Assembly: GCF_905220415.1 (NCBI RefSeq) | Contig: NC_059537.1 | Span: 7,509,622 to 7,573,621 of the forward strand | DNA: 64,000 nucleotides | Direction: 5' to 3' | From: Colias croceus | Lineage: Eukaryota > Arthropoda > Insecta > Lepidoptera > Pieridae | In this document: piece by piece, positions 35,180-47,400 of the stretch | Numbering within the stretch: position 1 is the stretch's first letter | How the letters are laid out: the number at the start of each line of letters is the position of its first letter | Notes under the pieces: model-generated | Seen by the model: the letters and a program-made list of their open reading frames with translations, nothing else | The model's database searches: none | Told to the model about the DNA's origin: nothing | Translations under genes and position numbers: made by a program

Positions 35180-35321
35180 TATAGCCTATGTTGCTCAGTA
35201 AAGATGCAGCTTTCTAATGGTGAAAGAATTTTTGAAATCGGTCCAGTAGTTTATGCGTGAAAACCATACATACATACTAACATAATTACAAACCTTTCCT
35301 CTTTATAATATTAGTATAGAT
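35180..35321 (-). mobile_element. nested Helitron-like fragment
   Basis: Contains gaaatcggtccagtagttta and ends tataatattagtatagat at 35321, the same end as the copies at 8696 and 43805. The CTAG end is not visible, so the copy is truncated. It lies inside the Foldback element, so it inserted into it or into an ancestor. Confidence 0.6.
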
Positions 35322-35650
35322 TTGGTCAACCAACATTTGCTTACAGTGATAAAAGGTCATTGGATTCTTACAATATAAATATTACATGCATCAAAATATG
35401 TTCTTGCCGAAAGTAACAAATAATTAAAGGTTAACACAGCATGCACCAATTGAACAGAGCTATTTCTTAAAAGTACAATACAGACATGTTATTATTATTA
35501 TTACATAGATGGAATAATTTAATTAATAGGCTGATAACAATAATTTACGTTTTTAATTTATGAATTAATTTATGAAATATTTTTTGTTTCTATAATAGCG
35601 CGAATTCTCTGAGCTAAAAGACAATTGAAGAACAAGTTAGTTCAGTTATA
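35322..35650. other. AT-rich spacer
   Basis: No gene or recognised repeat. Confidence 0.4.
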
Positions 35651-36072
35651 CAGTGCAACCTAGATATAACAAATCTGAAGGGAACAAATAATTAATATTC
35701 GTTATATCAAGTAATTCATTGAACTGAGGTTCGTTATGTTGAGGTTAGGTTGGTCTAAAATTCGTTATAAAGAGGTTTTTTACGTTTCTGATCCATTTCA
35801 ACTTGAATCTTAACAGCTGCAGTTAGACGACGAGCGCGGTCGCCGCGCGGCGACTGCGCGGTGGCTGTTCAGTTATAGCAAATTTATGTTTTATTAACAA
35901 GGACGTAAAGTTGAAATTAATTTTGAGTAACTAACTGCGCGGTGGCCGCGCGGTGGCTGCGCGCTCGATCGCGTATATTGAATCTTATGGACAATTCAAG
36001 GGTATTAAGAAAAATTTGTTAAATCGAGGAAATCGTTATATTGAGGTAGGTACGTTATATTAAGGTTGCACT
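35651..36072. mobile_element. mariner/pogo-type MITE with GC-rich core
   Basis: The left end reads cagtgcaacctagatataac after TA, and the right end reads cgttatattaaggttgcact; the two are inverted with a few mismatches. Sub-terminal copies of 'ttcgttatat..gaggt' recur in both orientations. The centre holds GC-rich runs (gcgcggtggc repeated) and a perfect 16-bp palindrome, gtcgccgcgcggcgac. No transposase frame is left. Confidence 0.5.
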
Positions 36073-36094
36073 TTAAATTAAAAAAAAAAGAATA

Positions 36095-36987
36095 CAGTAA
36101 AAGTTCCTTATTCGCGCTTCCTTTATTCGCGTGTGATTCGCGTTTTCACTATTCGCGGATTAAAAAATGCGACCCAATTTCTAATACATATACAGACATA
36201 CCTACAGACTTAATAAGTACATACATAGTTAATAATAAAATTATTCCAATAGGTATCTAACCCAATATTCTTGTCAAATGGACTAATAAGAAAGTAAAAT
36301 AGATCTTATTACAAGTTAGCCTAAAGAACATAATAAGTTGTTAAATGATATCGCCGAGGCCTTTGACATAAGCCGCCTTTGTCGCAAGCCGCCTAGGCCT
36401 TTGCCGCGATTGATGTTTTTGAGAATTTAAATAAACAGAATGGAAGCAACCTTATAACTCAATAAATAAAGTATATTTTTAAATGTAGTTCCGTTTATAG
36501 TAAAAGCCGCTTTGCGTGTTTTATTGTTTCGTCTTTCACATTCGTTGCAAAAATTGTGATAGAGTAAATCGTCTACTGCACTCTTCCTAGTTTATAATGT
36601 CAACTAAAAAAAATGAGAAACGAGTTTCGACACGAAAAAAATCTGTGTTACCACTTAAAGTGAACTTGCAAATTGCTAATTAATGTGACTGCTGTGTATC
36701 AGTCTGAACTCTGAATTGAAGAAGCTTTTGAAAACTGCCAAGCAAGAAAAAATTACAAAATTCTTCAAACCATTGTCTTGTCTTAAGATAATTAATTAAA
36801 ATGTTTAATAACTTCAATTTTAATAAATTTTTTATGCATTTGTTTTTTTTTTATTTCGTCACCTAGGAACGTATATAATCCCATATAAATTAAAATTACC
36901 ATTCCGTATTCACGGTTTCTGTATTCGCGGAATATTTATTTTATGGAACATAATCACATATACCCCGCGAATAAGGAACTCTTACTG
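36095..36987 (+). mobile_element. pogo/Tigger-like deletion derivative (893 bp)
   Basis: Ends CAGTAAAAGTTCCTTATTCG and, inverted, CAGTAAGAGTTCCTTATTCG, with a TA dinucleotide on each side (36093-36094 and 36988-36989): a classic Tc1/mariner-pogo insertion. Inside, a short frame starts at 36597 with MSTKKNEKRVSTRKK, resembling a pogo-type N-terminus. After a stop, a second short frame (about 36708-36795) reads SELKKLLKTAKQEK followed by ITKFFKP, like the C-terminus of Tigger/pogo transposases. The body of the transposase (DNA-binding and DDE parts) is missing, so the copy is non-autonomous. Confidence 0.75.
36597..36795 (+). pseudogene. remnant of pogo-like transposase (N- and C-terminal ends only)
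   Basis: A 28-codon N-terminal piece ends at a stop near 36683 and a C-terminal piece ends near 36795; the DDE core has been deleted. The C-terminal QEKITKFF fits a PCNA-binding PIP box (Q-x-x-I-x-x-F-F), known in pogo transposase. Confidence 0.5.
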
Positions 36988-36989
36988 TA

Positions 36990-37408
36990 CAATTGTACAG
37001 TTTGCTTTCTGCTACTCGTTGTGCTGGAAAAAAAATTTAATTTTTCGTTAATGAAGACACAAAAAAGATGCGTTTTTTACAGGAGTTAAAACTAAAAAAC
37101 ACAAGAGTTGTGCTGAATGGTGTTGAGTCTGTGATACTTGCTGAGTAAAAAATAAAATATTCGTAAAATGATACATCTTCAAAAAAATCGAATTATTTTT
37201 ATAACAGAAGTGTAGTTTTTTCTTTGATGAGTCACCAAAGAAAAAACTACACTCAAAGACCGGCTCTCTTACTTCAATATGATTTCACTAGAAAATCGAA
37301 GGGACATTTTTGATCTAATTTTCGTACCTAAACTTTTAAACAATAATATTGACTGCCCCCAATTGCTAACAAGACTCAACATTCGCCATTTTTTTTACGA
37401 AATTTTTG
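36990..37408. other. spacer before the right array
   Basis: AT-rich. It contains a perfect hairpin at 37210-37252 (17-bp arms gtgtagttttttctttg, 9-nt loop atgagtcac). Nothing else is recognised. Confidence 0.5.
37210..37252. repeat. 17-bp perfect hairpin with 9-nt loop
   Basis: Arms 37210-37226 and 37236-37252 are exact reverse complements. Role unknown; it lies just inside the right terminal array. Confidence 0.85.
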
Positions 37409-39580
37409 AAACATAATTTTTTTCGGACGCGATATTTTGGAACAATATAGAACAAACCTAGAACAACCTGGAACAACCTTTAAAAATTTTCTAACTTCAA
37501 AGTGCGGTGCCAACTTCCCGGGGGTGGTTTTTTACGAATTTTGTGGAAAATAATTTTTTTTCGGACGCGATATTTTGGAACAATGTAGAACAAACCTAGA
37601 ACAACCTGGAACAACCTTTAAAATTTTTCTAACTTCAAAGTGCGGTGCCAACTTCTTTTTGGTTTTTTGCGAATTTTGTGGAAAATAAATTTTTTTCGGA
37701 CGCGATATTTTGGAACAATATAGAACAAACCTAGAACAACCTGGAACAACCTTTAAAATTTTTCTAACTTCAAAGTGCGGTGCCAACTTCCCGGGGGTGG
37801 TTTTTTGCGAATTTTGTGGAAAATAATTTTTTTTCGGACGCGATATTTTGGAACAATGTAGAACAAACCTAGAACAACCTGGAACAACCTTTAAAATTTT
37901 TCTAACTTCAAAGTGCGGTGCCAACTTCTTTTTGGTTTTTTGCGAATTTTGTGGAAAATAAATTTTTTTCGGACGCGATATTTTGGAACAATATAGAACA
38001 AACCTAGAACAACCTGGAACAACCTTTAAAAATTTTCTAACTTCAAAGTGCGGTGCCAACTTCCCGGGGGTGGTTTTTTACGAATTTTGTGGAAAATAAT
38101 TTTTTTTCGGACGCGATATTTTGGAACAATGTAGAACAAACCTAGAACAACCTGGAACAACCTTTAAAATTTTTCTAACTTCAAAGTGCGGTGCCAACTT
38201 CTTTTTGTTTTTTTGCGAATTTTGTGGAAAATAAATTTTTTTCGGACGCGATATTTTGGAACAATATAGAACAAACCTAGAACAACCTGGAACAACCTTT
38301 AAAATTTTTCTAACTTCAAAGTGCGGTGCCAACTTCCCGGGGGTGGTTTTTTGCGAATTTTGTGGAAAATAAATTTTTTTCGGACGCGATATTTTGGAAC
38401 AATGTAGAACAAACCTAGAACAACCTGGAACAACCTTTAAAATTTTTCTAACTTCAAAGTGCGGTGCCAACTTCTTTTTGGTTTTTTGCGAATTTTGTGG
38501 AAAATAAATTTTTTTCGGACGCGATATTTTGGAACAATATAGAACAAACCTAGAACAACCTGGAACAACCTTTAAAATTTTTCTAAGTTCAAAGTGCGGT
38601 GCCAACTTCTTTTTGGGTTTTTGCGAATTTTGTGGAAAATAAATTTTTTTCGGACGCGATATTTTGGAACAATGTAGAACAAACCTAGAACAACCTGGAA
38701 CAACCTTTAAAATTTTTCTAACTTCAAAGTGCGGTGCCAACTTCCCGGGGGTGGTTTTTTACGAATTTTGTGGAAAATAATTTTTTTTCGGACGCGATAT
38801 TTTGGAACAATATAGAACAAACCTAGAACAACCTGGAACAACCTTTAAAATTTTTCTAACTTCAAAGTGCGGTGCCAACTTCTTTTTGGTTTTTTACGAA
38901 TTTTGTGGAAAATAAATTTTTTTCGGACGCGATATTTTGGAACAATATAGAACAAACCTAGAACAACCTGGAACAACCTTTAAAATTTTTCTAACTTCAA
39001 AGTGTGGTGCCAACTTCCCGGAGGTCAACTACTTTTTGGTTTTTTGCGAATTTTGTGGAAAATAAATTTTTTTCGGACGCCATATTTTGGAACAATGTAG
39101 AACAAACCTAGAACAACCTGGAACAACCTTTAAAATTTTTCTAACTTCAAAGTGCGGTGCCAACTTCTTTTTGGTTTTTTGCGAATTTTGTGGAAAATAA
39201 ATTTTTTTCGGACGCGATATTTTGGAACAATATAGAACAAACCTAGAACAACCTGGAACAACCTTTAAATTTTTTCTAACTTCAAAGTGCGGTGCCAACT
39301 TCTTTTTGGTTTTTTACGAATTTTGTGGAAAATAAATTTTTTTCGGTCGCGATATTTTGGAACAATATAGAACAAACCTAGAACAACCTGGAACAACCGC
39401 CAGAATCGCGATATCTAAAAAGTGCGGTGCCAGCTCAAAAATCGGGTTTTTTGACTTTTCTCGAATAGTTTTAATCTCAGCTGTATGAAATTCTGGAACA
39501 ATGTAGAACAAACCTAGAACAACCTGGAACAACCTTTAAAATTTTTCTAACTTCAAAGTGCGGTGCCAACTTCCCGGAGG
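37409..39580 (-). repeat. right terminal array of 135-bp repeats (inverted)
   Basis: About sixteen units in inverted orientation relative to the left array, with the same 135-bp period, the same tacatt/tatatt alternation and repeated cccggggg junctions. The outermost 270 bp, including the variant terminal unit with catacagctgagatt (inverted), match the left end almost exactly. The rare ATGGCG variant occurs once here (near 39080) against twice on the left. Open frames of 220 and 175 codons run through it on the minus strand for the same 45-codon-period reason. Confidence 0.93.
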
Positions 39581-39590
39581 TCAATCTCAC
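39581..39590 (+). repeat. right target-site duplication of the Foldback element
   Basis: TCAATCTCAC, identical to 26249-26258, directly follows the right end cttcccggagg. Confidence 0.9.
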
Positions 39591-42500
39591 TCTATTGTAG
39601 ATCAACCGACATTGTTCAAAATTGTTACGGCTAATAATATTAAACATATTATTGCAAGCAATTGTAGTATATTAGAGCTTATTAGTTAATAATTAAGTAC
39701 AGTAAAAGTCAGTTCAATAAAAAATATCAATTTGTGGAATGAAATTTAACAGATTACAAAGAAAGAGTATAGTTAAGTAAATAAGATTACAAAACTTGGC
39801 CGAAATAAGAACTAAAAAAACTGAAACTGAATAAAACTATATCCGAGCTTTCGTTTCAATCGAGTGTCATGTTTTGGAATTAAAAGCCATTTAAAAATGT
39901 TAAGAGAACCCCATAAATATAACATTCCGGGCCGTTGCACAACCGCTCTCATCTGCTATTAAGATAAACTAATCTTCTATTACTACGAATTTATCTAAAT
40001 TGTAATGGTTGATTTGATATTATAGTTGAACATGTTTTGCGCCAACGCAGCGTTTTGCAAGATGTCAAATTGAACTATGTAATTGCAGAGTTCATTAAGC
40101 TATGTTGAACATAATTTAACTGAGCCCAATTAATTTACTGGGCGTTGCTTTAGAACTTTATATACCTAATGTAATATATATAATAATATTTCAAACAATT
40201 TTATCAACATTAACAAGTTTAAGAATAAGAATAATCTTAATAAAACAGAGTATAAAATCATAATACATATTATAATGAACTCAAAGTAGAAAAATCTCTT
40301 AACTGCAAACAGATGCCGATTGATATCATTAAAACAGTTTGGGTATTAAGAGAACTGTAACATCGGTAGGATTGCGTGTCATGTGACATTCGTTGGCGAT
40401 AGTGACTAGTGAGTACAGAGTCGTGTTGGCCTTAGAAAGCTCGCGCACCAATAAATATTCGTCCGATTATGATCTACGGCGCGTAGCCCGTAGCCACAAT
40501 GCATTCAGTGAGTATGAATCAGACTTCCACTTTACTATGATATTCAACAGTAGTTCATCTTACCTTCATAAATTTGCTGATACAATGTATGATTATAAAG
40601 ATTTATAGTTTTTGAAAGCTAATGGTAAGAAGCTTTCACAAAACGGTTATAGGTAATTTAATAAACGGTGAATGTGTATGTAATAGATACTTATACAGAT
40701 CTAAAAAAATAGCGGCATAAAAGTTCAATGTTATAATTTATTACTGATCTTGTTATCTTTACAACACTATCAAAAATATCATAGGTATATACATTAATAT
40801 ATATGTTGATTATCTAAATATTCGTCATTTTTTCCCTCAAAGTATAAATACATTTTACTGTTATAATTCACGCTATTTATGAAATATCGAAAATAGTACC
40901 TATTATTTTACCTGTCTAATAGTTTTATGTATTTTTTTGCTATGGAATATACTCAAACAATTATAGTATTTAAATATCAGTGTTGTTAATTCACACAATT
41001 AAAACTTAAGCTTTACGATTCACCTTGAACAATGACATGAAACTATTCTCCAACTGTATTCGTTCGTTGCATACCGCCATCACTATCACAAATGTCAAGA
41101 TATAATATATATCAATCAAATTATGTAAGTGTATGCTTGTGAAATTATTATTGGTTAAATGTGGTCTTACAGTCTACACATGTGGTCTACATGACGGTTA
41201 CTTTCACGCGCGTCAGGCACACCCATGTTAATTGATCCCGTTCCTCGATGAAACCTTATTTGTTATTGGCCTCTTTCATTATGTATGAATATTATAATGA
41301 CACTTATTTTCTTAGCTTGACGATTAACATAACTACACGATTAGGGATTCCACAACTGGATTTTTCCAAATGATTTAAGTGCGAAAAAAGCATTTGAACA
41401 TAAATAACATAGCATAAATAAGGCTAGGCACGTCTCGTGAGAAATGTCTACGACTCTATTTGCAGTTGTCTTTCTAAAGCTACACTAGGGGAGTAAATAA
41501 AAAATCAATTATTATTGGCTAAACAAAAATGTGAACGGTCGCCAGCCGATGTCGACGTTTTTAGAGAAATAAACATTAATTGTTTGCACAACGACCACCG
41601 CCATAACTAATATTTGATATTCGAAAATACTATTCTAATGTATGTCGCGGTACAAGGGTATCTACCTGACCTGTTCCAAGCATTTGACACTTTAGCGGCG
41701 CTTTTGGTCTCTGTTCATAATACGTGAGATGTTTGGAAGTTCTATGATTTACTTTAAGTTGCTGTAATAAATGCGACTTAACTCTCGTTAAACATAGGAA
41801 AAGAATTGATAAGCGACATCGCTTAAATAATTATAAATTATAATATATAACTCAATATAGAGATATGGTAGAGACAAAAAAATATCTAAATAGCCTCGGA
41901 AATCTCCGCGTCCATATGGTGTTCACTTGTTTATCGCATGATTAAAATTTTGATCATAACTCTAAACGAAATCTCTGGTTAATGATTAGAATTGAATAAA
42001 TTTTGATACATATTCATTAAACACCCAATAGGCGATAGTATTTATGCGCGATTCTTTAAATTTTGACACAGATGCCTGCTCGCGGCATTAACTTGGTTTT
42101 TTTATAATCAAATTTTAATAAATAACACATTAAGCAAAAAACAGCTACGCTTCAGGTCTCACGGTCAAACTCGCAATAAATTTGGTAACGAGCGTCGACC
42201 AGAGCCGTATCATAACGCGGAAACGTTACCTGTGCCTACGCTATTATCAAACGTAAATACCTGGGAATCATTAAATATTTAAATCGTTGTAGGGTCATTA
42301 TGCGTTTAAAGTTATTTACTTCCTTAAGATATGTATTTATTTTTAATTAAATTACATTGTCTATAGTTATATATCAACATGTTGTTAAAACATCTGAAGG
42401 TAGGTATTCAAATTTAAAATATTCAAGAAGGTTATTTATGTAGTAACGTATCAAATGTAAAGTTGGTAAGTAGATGTTTATGTATAATATAATACATAAT

Positions 42501-43062
42501 AATATATGTATCATACATACGTGGTATATTCAGAATTATATAGCTAGCAGTGTATAGCTGAGATAATAAAAGGAACCTTATAATTAACAATAATTGAAAG
42601 TTGTGGGTAATGAACATAAATCTTTGGAATCTAAGAACGTAATTCCATTTATCTTTTTGTTTTTAAGTTTGAAAGACTTAGGATCGAATGCTCTACATGA
42701 TAAAAATGTATTTTAATGTTCGTACAGTTCTACACACAGATTTTTAAATCATATCAATCATATCGAATCCTACATTTCACTGTTAACGAAACTAGTAATG
42801 CTCATCAACACATTATAAAATTGAAAATACCTGTCAAACGGGTTAAGACGAGGCACGGAGGGGGGAGATAAACCCCAAATCACAATCCGAGGGCGTTTCG
42901 CATGGCGCTGGACACCGGTCAGTCGGCAGGTTTGTAAGATGAGGGTCACTTGTACACAATACGGTGGCCGGTCTATGGGCCGGGGTTGAAAATGAACAGG
43001 TTTATGGTGGTTGGTATCGCAAGTTGGCAGTGCGTGACCAGCGGTTGTGCGGTCCGGGTGCG
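39591..43062. other. AT-rich DNA, no gene recognised
   Basis: Flanking genomic DNA right of the Foldback insertion. Frames such as 40393-40608 show no recognisable domain. GC rises at about 42840-43060, upstream of the small peptide frame. On the minus strand a donor-like CAG|gtatttt lies at about 42830, but no coding exon precedes it. Confidence 0.4.
42915..42919 (+). promoter_or_regulatory. possible initiator TCAGT
   Basis: An arthropod-type initiator motif TCAGT lies at about 42917 in a GC-rich segment, about 145 nt upstream of the ATG at 43063. ACTTGT lies about 28 nt further on, a loose match to a DPE. Weak evidence; the position is approximate. Confidence 0.2.
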
Positions 43063-43176
43063 ATGTCGCTAGCTACTGTACTCGTGTTCTGTCTGTTCGC
43101 TGGCCCCACATACGCTTGCTCGAAACACTCGAAGAAGGGTGACAGCTCAACTCATCCTTATTATTCCGCACCATAA
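43063..43176 (+). CDS. possible 37-residue secreted peptide
   Basis: The frame from ATG 43063 encodes MSLATVLVFCLFAGPTYA, an ideal signal peptide with cleavage after TYA. A short hydrophilic, basic tail follows (starts CSKHSKKGDSS, ends HPYYSAP). Context at the ATG is fair (G at -3). An AATAAA polyadenylation signal lies about 55 nt after the stop (near 43232). The segment is GC-richer than its surroundings. I do not recognise the family. The longer upstream frame lacks an in-frame ATG. It may be a nested small gene, a last exon, or chance. Confidence 0.4.
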   Translation: MSLATVLVFCLFAGPTYACSKHSKKGDSSTHPYYSAP

Positions 43177-43575
43177 AGGGCGCCGACTGCCGACCGTTAA
43201 ATGTATGATTCTATTATTAAAGGACCTTATAAAATAAAGCTCATCGCTTACAATTATTTCCCTCTGCGTCTTCGAAACAATTATTAAATGGCATAGCAAT
43301 TTGGCGACATGGTTTTGGTAAAATAAATAATATTACATAACACTGTCTGAGAGGTTCAAAGAAAGCCTCGAACTAAGTGAAAGTTAACACACCCTGATAC
43401 TGATGGACTTTCTCGAACAAAAGTCCTTAAAAGTACGTCGTATATTAAATTGGATTGAAATACCAGCTCGTTGAAATAGATCGATAGTTGAATATGTAAT
43501 GACTTTCAATAATTATAATGATTTAAAATATAATGTAAGAATAATGCCCTAATACATGTATATACTTATGTATAA
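43177..43575. other. AT-rich spacer
   Basis: Includes the AATAAA near 43232; otherwise nothing recognised. Confidence 0.4.
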
Positions 43576-43805
43576 CTAGCTTTCCACCCGCGGCTTCGCC
43601 CACGCAGTCAAAGAAAAACCCACATAGTTCCCGTTCCCGTGAGATTTCCGGGATAAAACCTATCCTATGTCCCGGAGTAAAAAGTAGCCTATGTCCTTTC
43701 TCGGGTATCAAATTCATTCATGCTAATTGGTTCAGTAGTTAAGGTGTGATTGAGTAACAGACAGACAGATAGAGTTACTTTCGCATTTATAATATTAGTA
43801 TGGAT
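43576..43805 (-). mobile_element. full-length Helitron-like non-autonomous element (230 bp)
   Basis: On the minus strand it starts ATCCATACTAATATTATAAA (5' end 43805), contains three CTGT units and gggaaaggacataggctact-type text, then a GC-rich hairpin-like end and GCTAG at 43576. It is the best-preserved copy of this family in the window and serves as reference for the truncated ones. Confidence 0.75.
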
Positions 43806-44321
43806 TTTTCAGAAGCTGTCTTACGTTTGTAACATCGTACCTATGTGGAAATTGTTTATAATTAAACCAGACTAGAAACGACCGTACTCCGTAGGTTTTA
43901 GATATTAATTCATATATTTTGTGGAAAATTCTTAGTAAGTATCAAATTAAATATTATACTTAAGCCTGTTTTAACTGTATATAAAATAGTAACGTAAATT
44001 ACCTACACAATAATACAAAATGTAAACTTCACTCAAATCAAATAATTCATATTCATTGTAGATTAATAAAAGTTGCCTTAAAGCTCCAAGAACTATTATA
44101 AGTTATAACTACTCCTTAAAAAAATGAATCAATAATGATGCGATTATGCTTTTTAATTTTTTTGTATTTTTCTCTACTTCACTCGGCTGAGTGTATAAAG
44201 TGTGGTATAAAGTATACGGTCCACTAATCGTCATTTTCATATAAGAAATCATAACTTGCACAAACACAAAATTCAGTTTAAAATGGGAATATTTCCACTT
44301 TCATATTGTAGACATATTTAG
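43806..44321. other. AT-rich spacer
   Basis: No gene or recognised repeat. Confidence 0.4.
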
Positions 44322-44478
44322 CTAGCTGTGCTCCGCGGTTTCAACCGCATTGCTTCGATCCTGTCCTATTGGTTTTAGCGTGATGAAACCTAGCCTATAC
44401 CCATAGCCTTCCTCGATAAATGAGCTATCTAACATCGAAATAATTATTCAAATCGGACCAGTAGTTCCTGAGATATAG
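44322..44478 (-). mobile_element. truncated Helitron-like element
   Basis: Begins CTAGCTGTGCTCCGCGGTTT at 44322, closely like the copy at 8535, and runs to tcggaccagtagttcctgag at about 44475. The ATNNATACTAATATTATAA end is missing. Confidence 0.6.
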
Positions 44479-47400
44479 ATTTCCAATTTGTCGTAGTACA
44501 CCACGTATTAGGTATTCATTTTTAAGTTTAGGTAGGTAGGTATATAAAAGCAATAGTTGAGAAAGTAATGGATTTATTTCTTTTGGAATTATTTCTGGAA
44601 ATCTCTTGAACACATTCTGATATCGTGAGAAAAGGTTAAACGATATTATAATTAATTGACTGAGGAAACATTAAACGTCGGCGACGGCGAGGTAATTAGA
44701 CGTTTAGATTTTGTTAAACCAAAGATGCGCAGCGCGGCGGAAGTGACGCCTTTCGCCCCACATAATACTTATATTAAGGAAATCAACAACTTTATAAAAA
44801 AAAATAAGGAATAAAATCGCTTTACGCAACGATTTCTATCAAAAAATTACTAAATTTCCTAATAAAATATAACATATTTGAAAAACGGTACATAATATAC
44901 TAGAATGTAGATACCGGTAGTAGCTAATAGCTTAAATACATCAAAACATATACCAACAGATTTCCAATACAAAAAATAAACTACATAGATTTTGGCAATT
45001 AATTGGTCTTCTCTAAATATTTATAGACCAATTGTTAATTGTACCTCATAAATAAAACAACATTTCTAATATAAAACAAGTTTTATCTGCGTATATTATG
45101 TGTCATAAAGATTTCATTTCCTTAATATTTGACCAAGTGGATTTATCTAGAGTTAATTTCGTCTAAGTTTAATAGTACCTACAATAAATGTAGAACACTT
45201 ACGTCAATTGATTGGATACGAGCAACTTTAAAGATCTACCGTCTACGATTTATTATAATAGCCATTAAAGTATATTGCGTTACAGATAGCAAACTATTTC
45301 TACTTGTTTTTTTACCGTTTTACGTAATTACAAAATTATGCCTTATGTCGGCTAAATCGTATGTGCCAGTATACATATAATAAAAGCCGCATAGGGTTAC
45401 CATTTTTATAAATTTTATATTTTAAAACTGAACCTAAACTATAATCATAACAACTATCGGAAGTACTGTTTATATAAAAACATATTTAAATAATATATAT
45501 GTTTTTTGTATAAAAAGCTAAGGTTTAGTGAAACAATAAATAAAGAATTACAATCTGATAAAATTCCATATTATTATCTACTGCGAGACCGACTTCCGCA
45601 TTAACTACTTAGCAATGTTAATAACAGCACGCTAATAATACATTCAAAAGTATGACTAATTCAGTGAAGTGTTCTAAATTATAATTTCAAATACATATAA
45701 GAACGCCACATTATATTTATTATATACTTACTATGTAAGAAAACAAGAAAATAAAAATTAGATAAACATAGTAAAATTTACCTACTCTAGTTTAATAGGA
45801 ATAATAAATTAAAACACAATTAGGGTTTGATAAAATATAAACAATTTATTTTATTAGTTCGACTGCTTAATCTAAGTAGAGTTTTGTTGGGTATTTATTT
45901 ACACGAATTTACACGAAACTAATCCATGAAATAGACGTTTGTAACGTTTATTTTAATAACATTACATAAATATGAAATGTTTATTTAGTTTTAATACAAA
46001 GAATTTATTATTGCCGCTTTTCTATTTTATGGTACCTACTGTAAAATTAATTCCAATTAGACAGCCCTAGATGGCCGCGCCCACTCTCGTAGCGACTAAT
46101 AAGAGAATCCGAAGCGCAGCCGACCGAGATGGATTGTCATAGATAATGTGTCATGTTATTTTTAAGTAGTCAAGGAAATCGCTAATGGAATATTGAACAT
46201 CATTCTTATTGGTAAAATAACATCATTAAGATAATATCAATCAGTGTGGTACGTCACGAAAAAACTATTTGTTTTGAAGGATTTTTATCGCTTAAAAAAA
46301 AAACTTAAAATTCGTATAATATCTTTTATAAGCGTACCTACTATAACAGTAAAGTGAAACCAACCACGTATGATTAATACAATTAACGAGCAAAAAATGT
46401 TTATCTAAATCTCAATGCTTAGAGAATGCAAGGTGCAACTAATAAAGCATAATCATAACGTAATCGTCCACATGGAATAAAGTGCAGGGTAAAAATATTT
46501 ACTCTGAACATGAGTAATAAAGGTAAATCTGTATAATGAAAGACAAGTGGAGAAGGTATGACTGGCGTAACGAGCACAGATACCGATTTTGGTCAATAAT
46601 CGCCATAAGTATAGTGAGTACTTTCGCGTACCGAATGAAATAATAATTGGAGGGTCCGTTTTATCACATTACTGTTCTCCGAAATACCTGAACAGTTCTT
46701 GTGTAAACCATTCACGTCGTGCGCACGAAAATATCTCGAGTCCATGCCGAGTTCGCTTAATTATAGGTAGAAAAATAAATTCATGGGAAGTTTGCCGCAA
46801 AGGATTCTTATCTTTGTTATTTTGCCTAACCGTTCCCGACGCGAAAAAAATTACAAATAATCTGTATAACGAATTTCCATTCTTTAAATTGACCCCTTTC
46901 TCTTGAATAAAAGACATCTATAAATTAACAAAGCAAGGGTCAAGCTGTCTGAAAGGACCGTAACTGCTTCCCACACTGGTCAGCGGTGTACTGGTCATCG
47001 TTGGTCATCAAATGCTTTGTTTGTATATTGTCTCATTCAAAAAAACAACCCTCCGTTTGAGAAACGTATTTGAAAGACAGTACTTAGTTATGCGACACCC
47101 CTTTCAATGTAGAGACGGTTAGCAATCCGCCCTTCGTTGTTATGGCTTATACACAGGTGTGCTTATGCTTAAAAGCTTATTTATTTTACTTTCGTTGGCT
47201 ATATTGATTTTTGAAAAAATAAATTCCTTCGTAATAAAAGATTAAAAAGCATGGCATAATATAATAATACTATTAAATTTTCTTAAATAAATAACTATTT
47301 TATTACTTACTGTCATGTTGCACGAATGTTTATTTACATTTAGTAATGATATTAACAATAAAATGTAGCATTCTGATATCGCGTTAAAGTTAATAATTTA

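Larger units (their letters stand above)
26259..39580 (-). mobile_element. complete 13.3-kb Foldback-type (MULE-NOF) DNA transposon
   Basis: The unit is bounded by a direct 9-10-bp target-site duplication and by very long terminal inverted repeats, each a tandem array of a 135-bp unit (left 26259 to about 28207, right about 37409-39580). The outer 270 bp or so of the two ends are almost identical in inverted orientation. Inside are an intact minus-strand 1063-codon NOF-like transposase (29997-33188), internal direct repeats and three nested elements. This is the architecture of Drosophila FB-NOF: long inverted repeats made of short tandem repeats flanking a roughly 120-kDa NOF protein gene. 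The open transposase frame, the intact target-site duplication and the matched ends point to a recent, possibly still mobile copy. The orientation given follows the transposase. Confidence 0.92.

Noticed and set aside
46589..46917. Overlapping frames on opposite strands
   Set aside because: Mutual shadows with no recognisable motif or codon bias.
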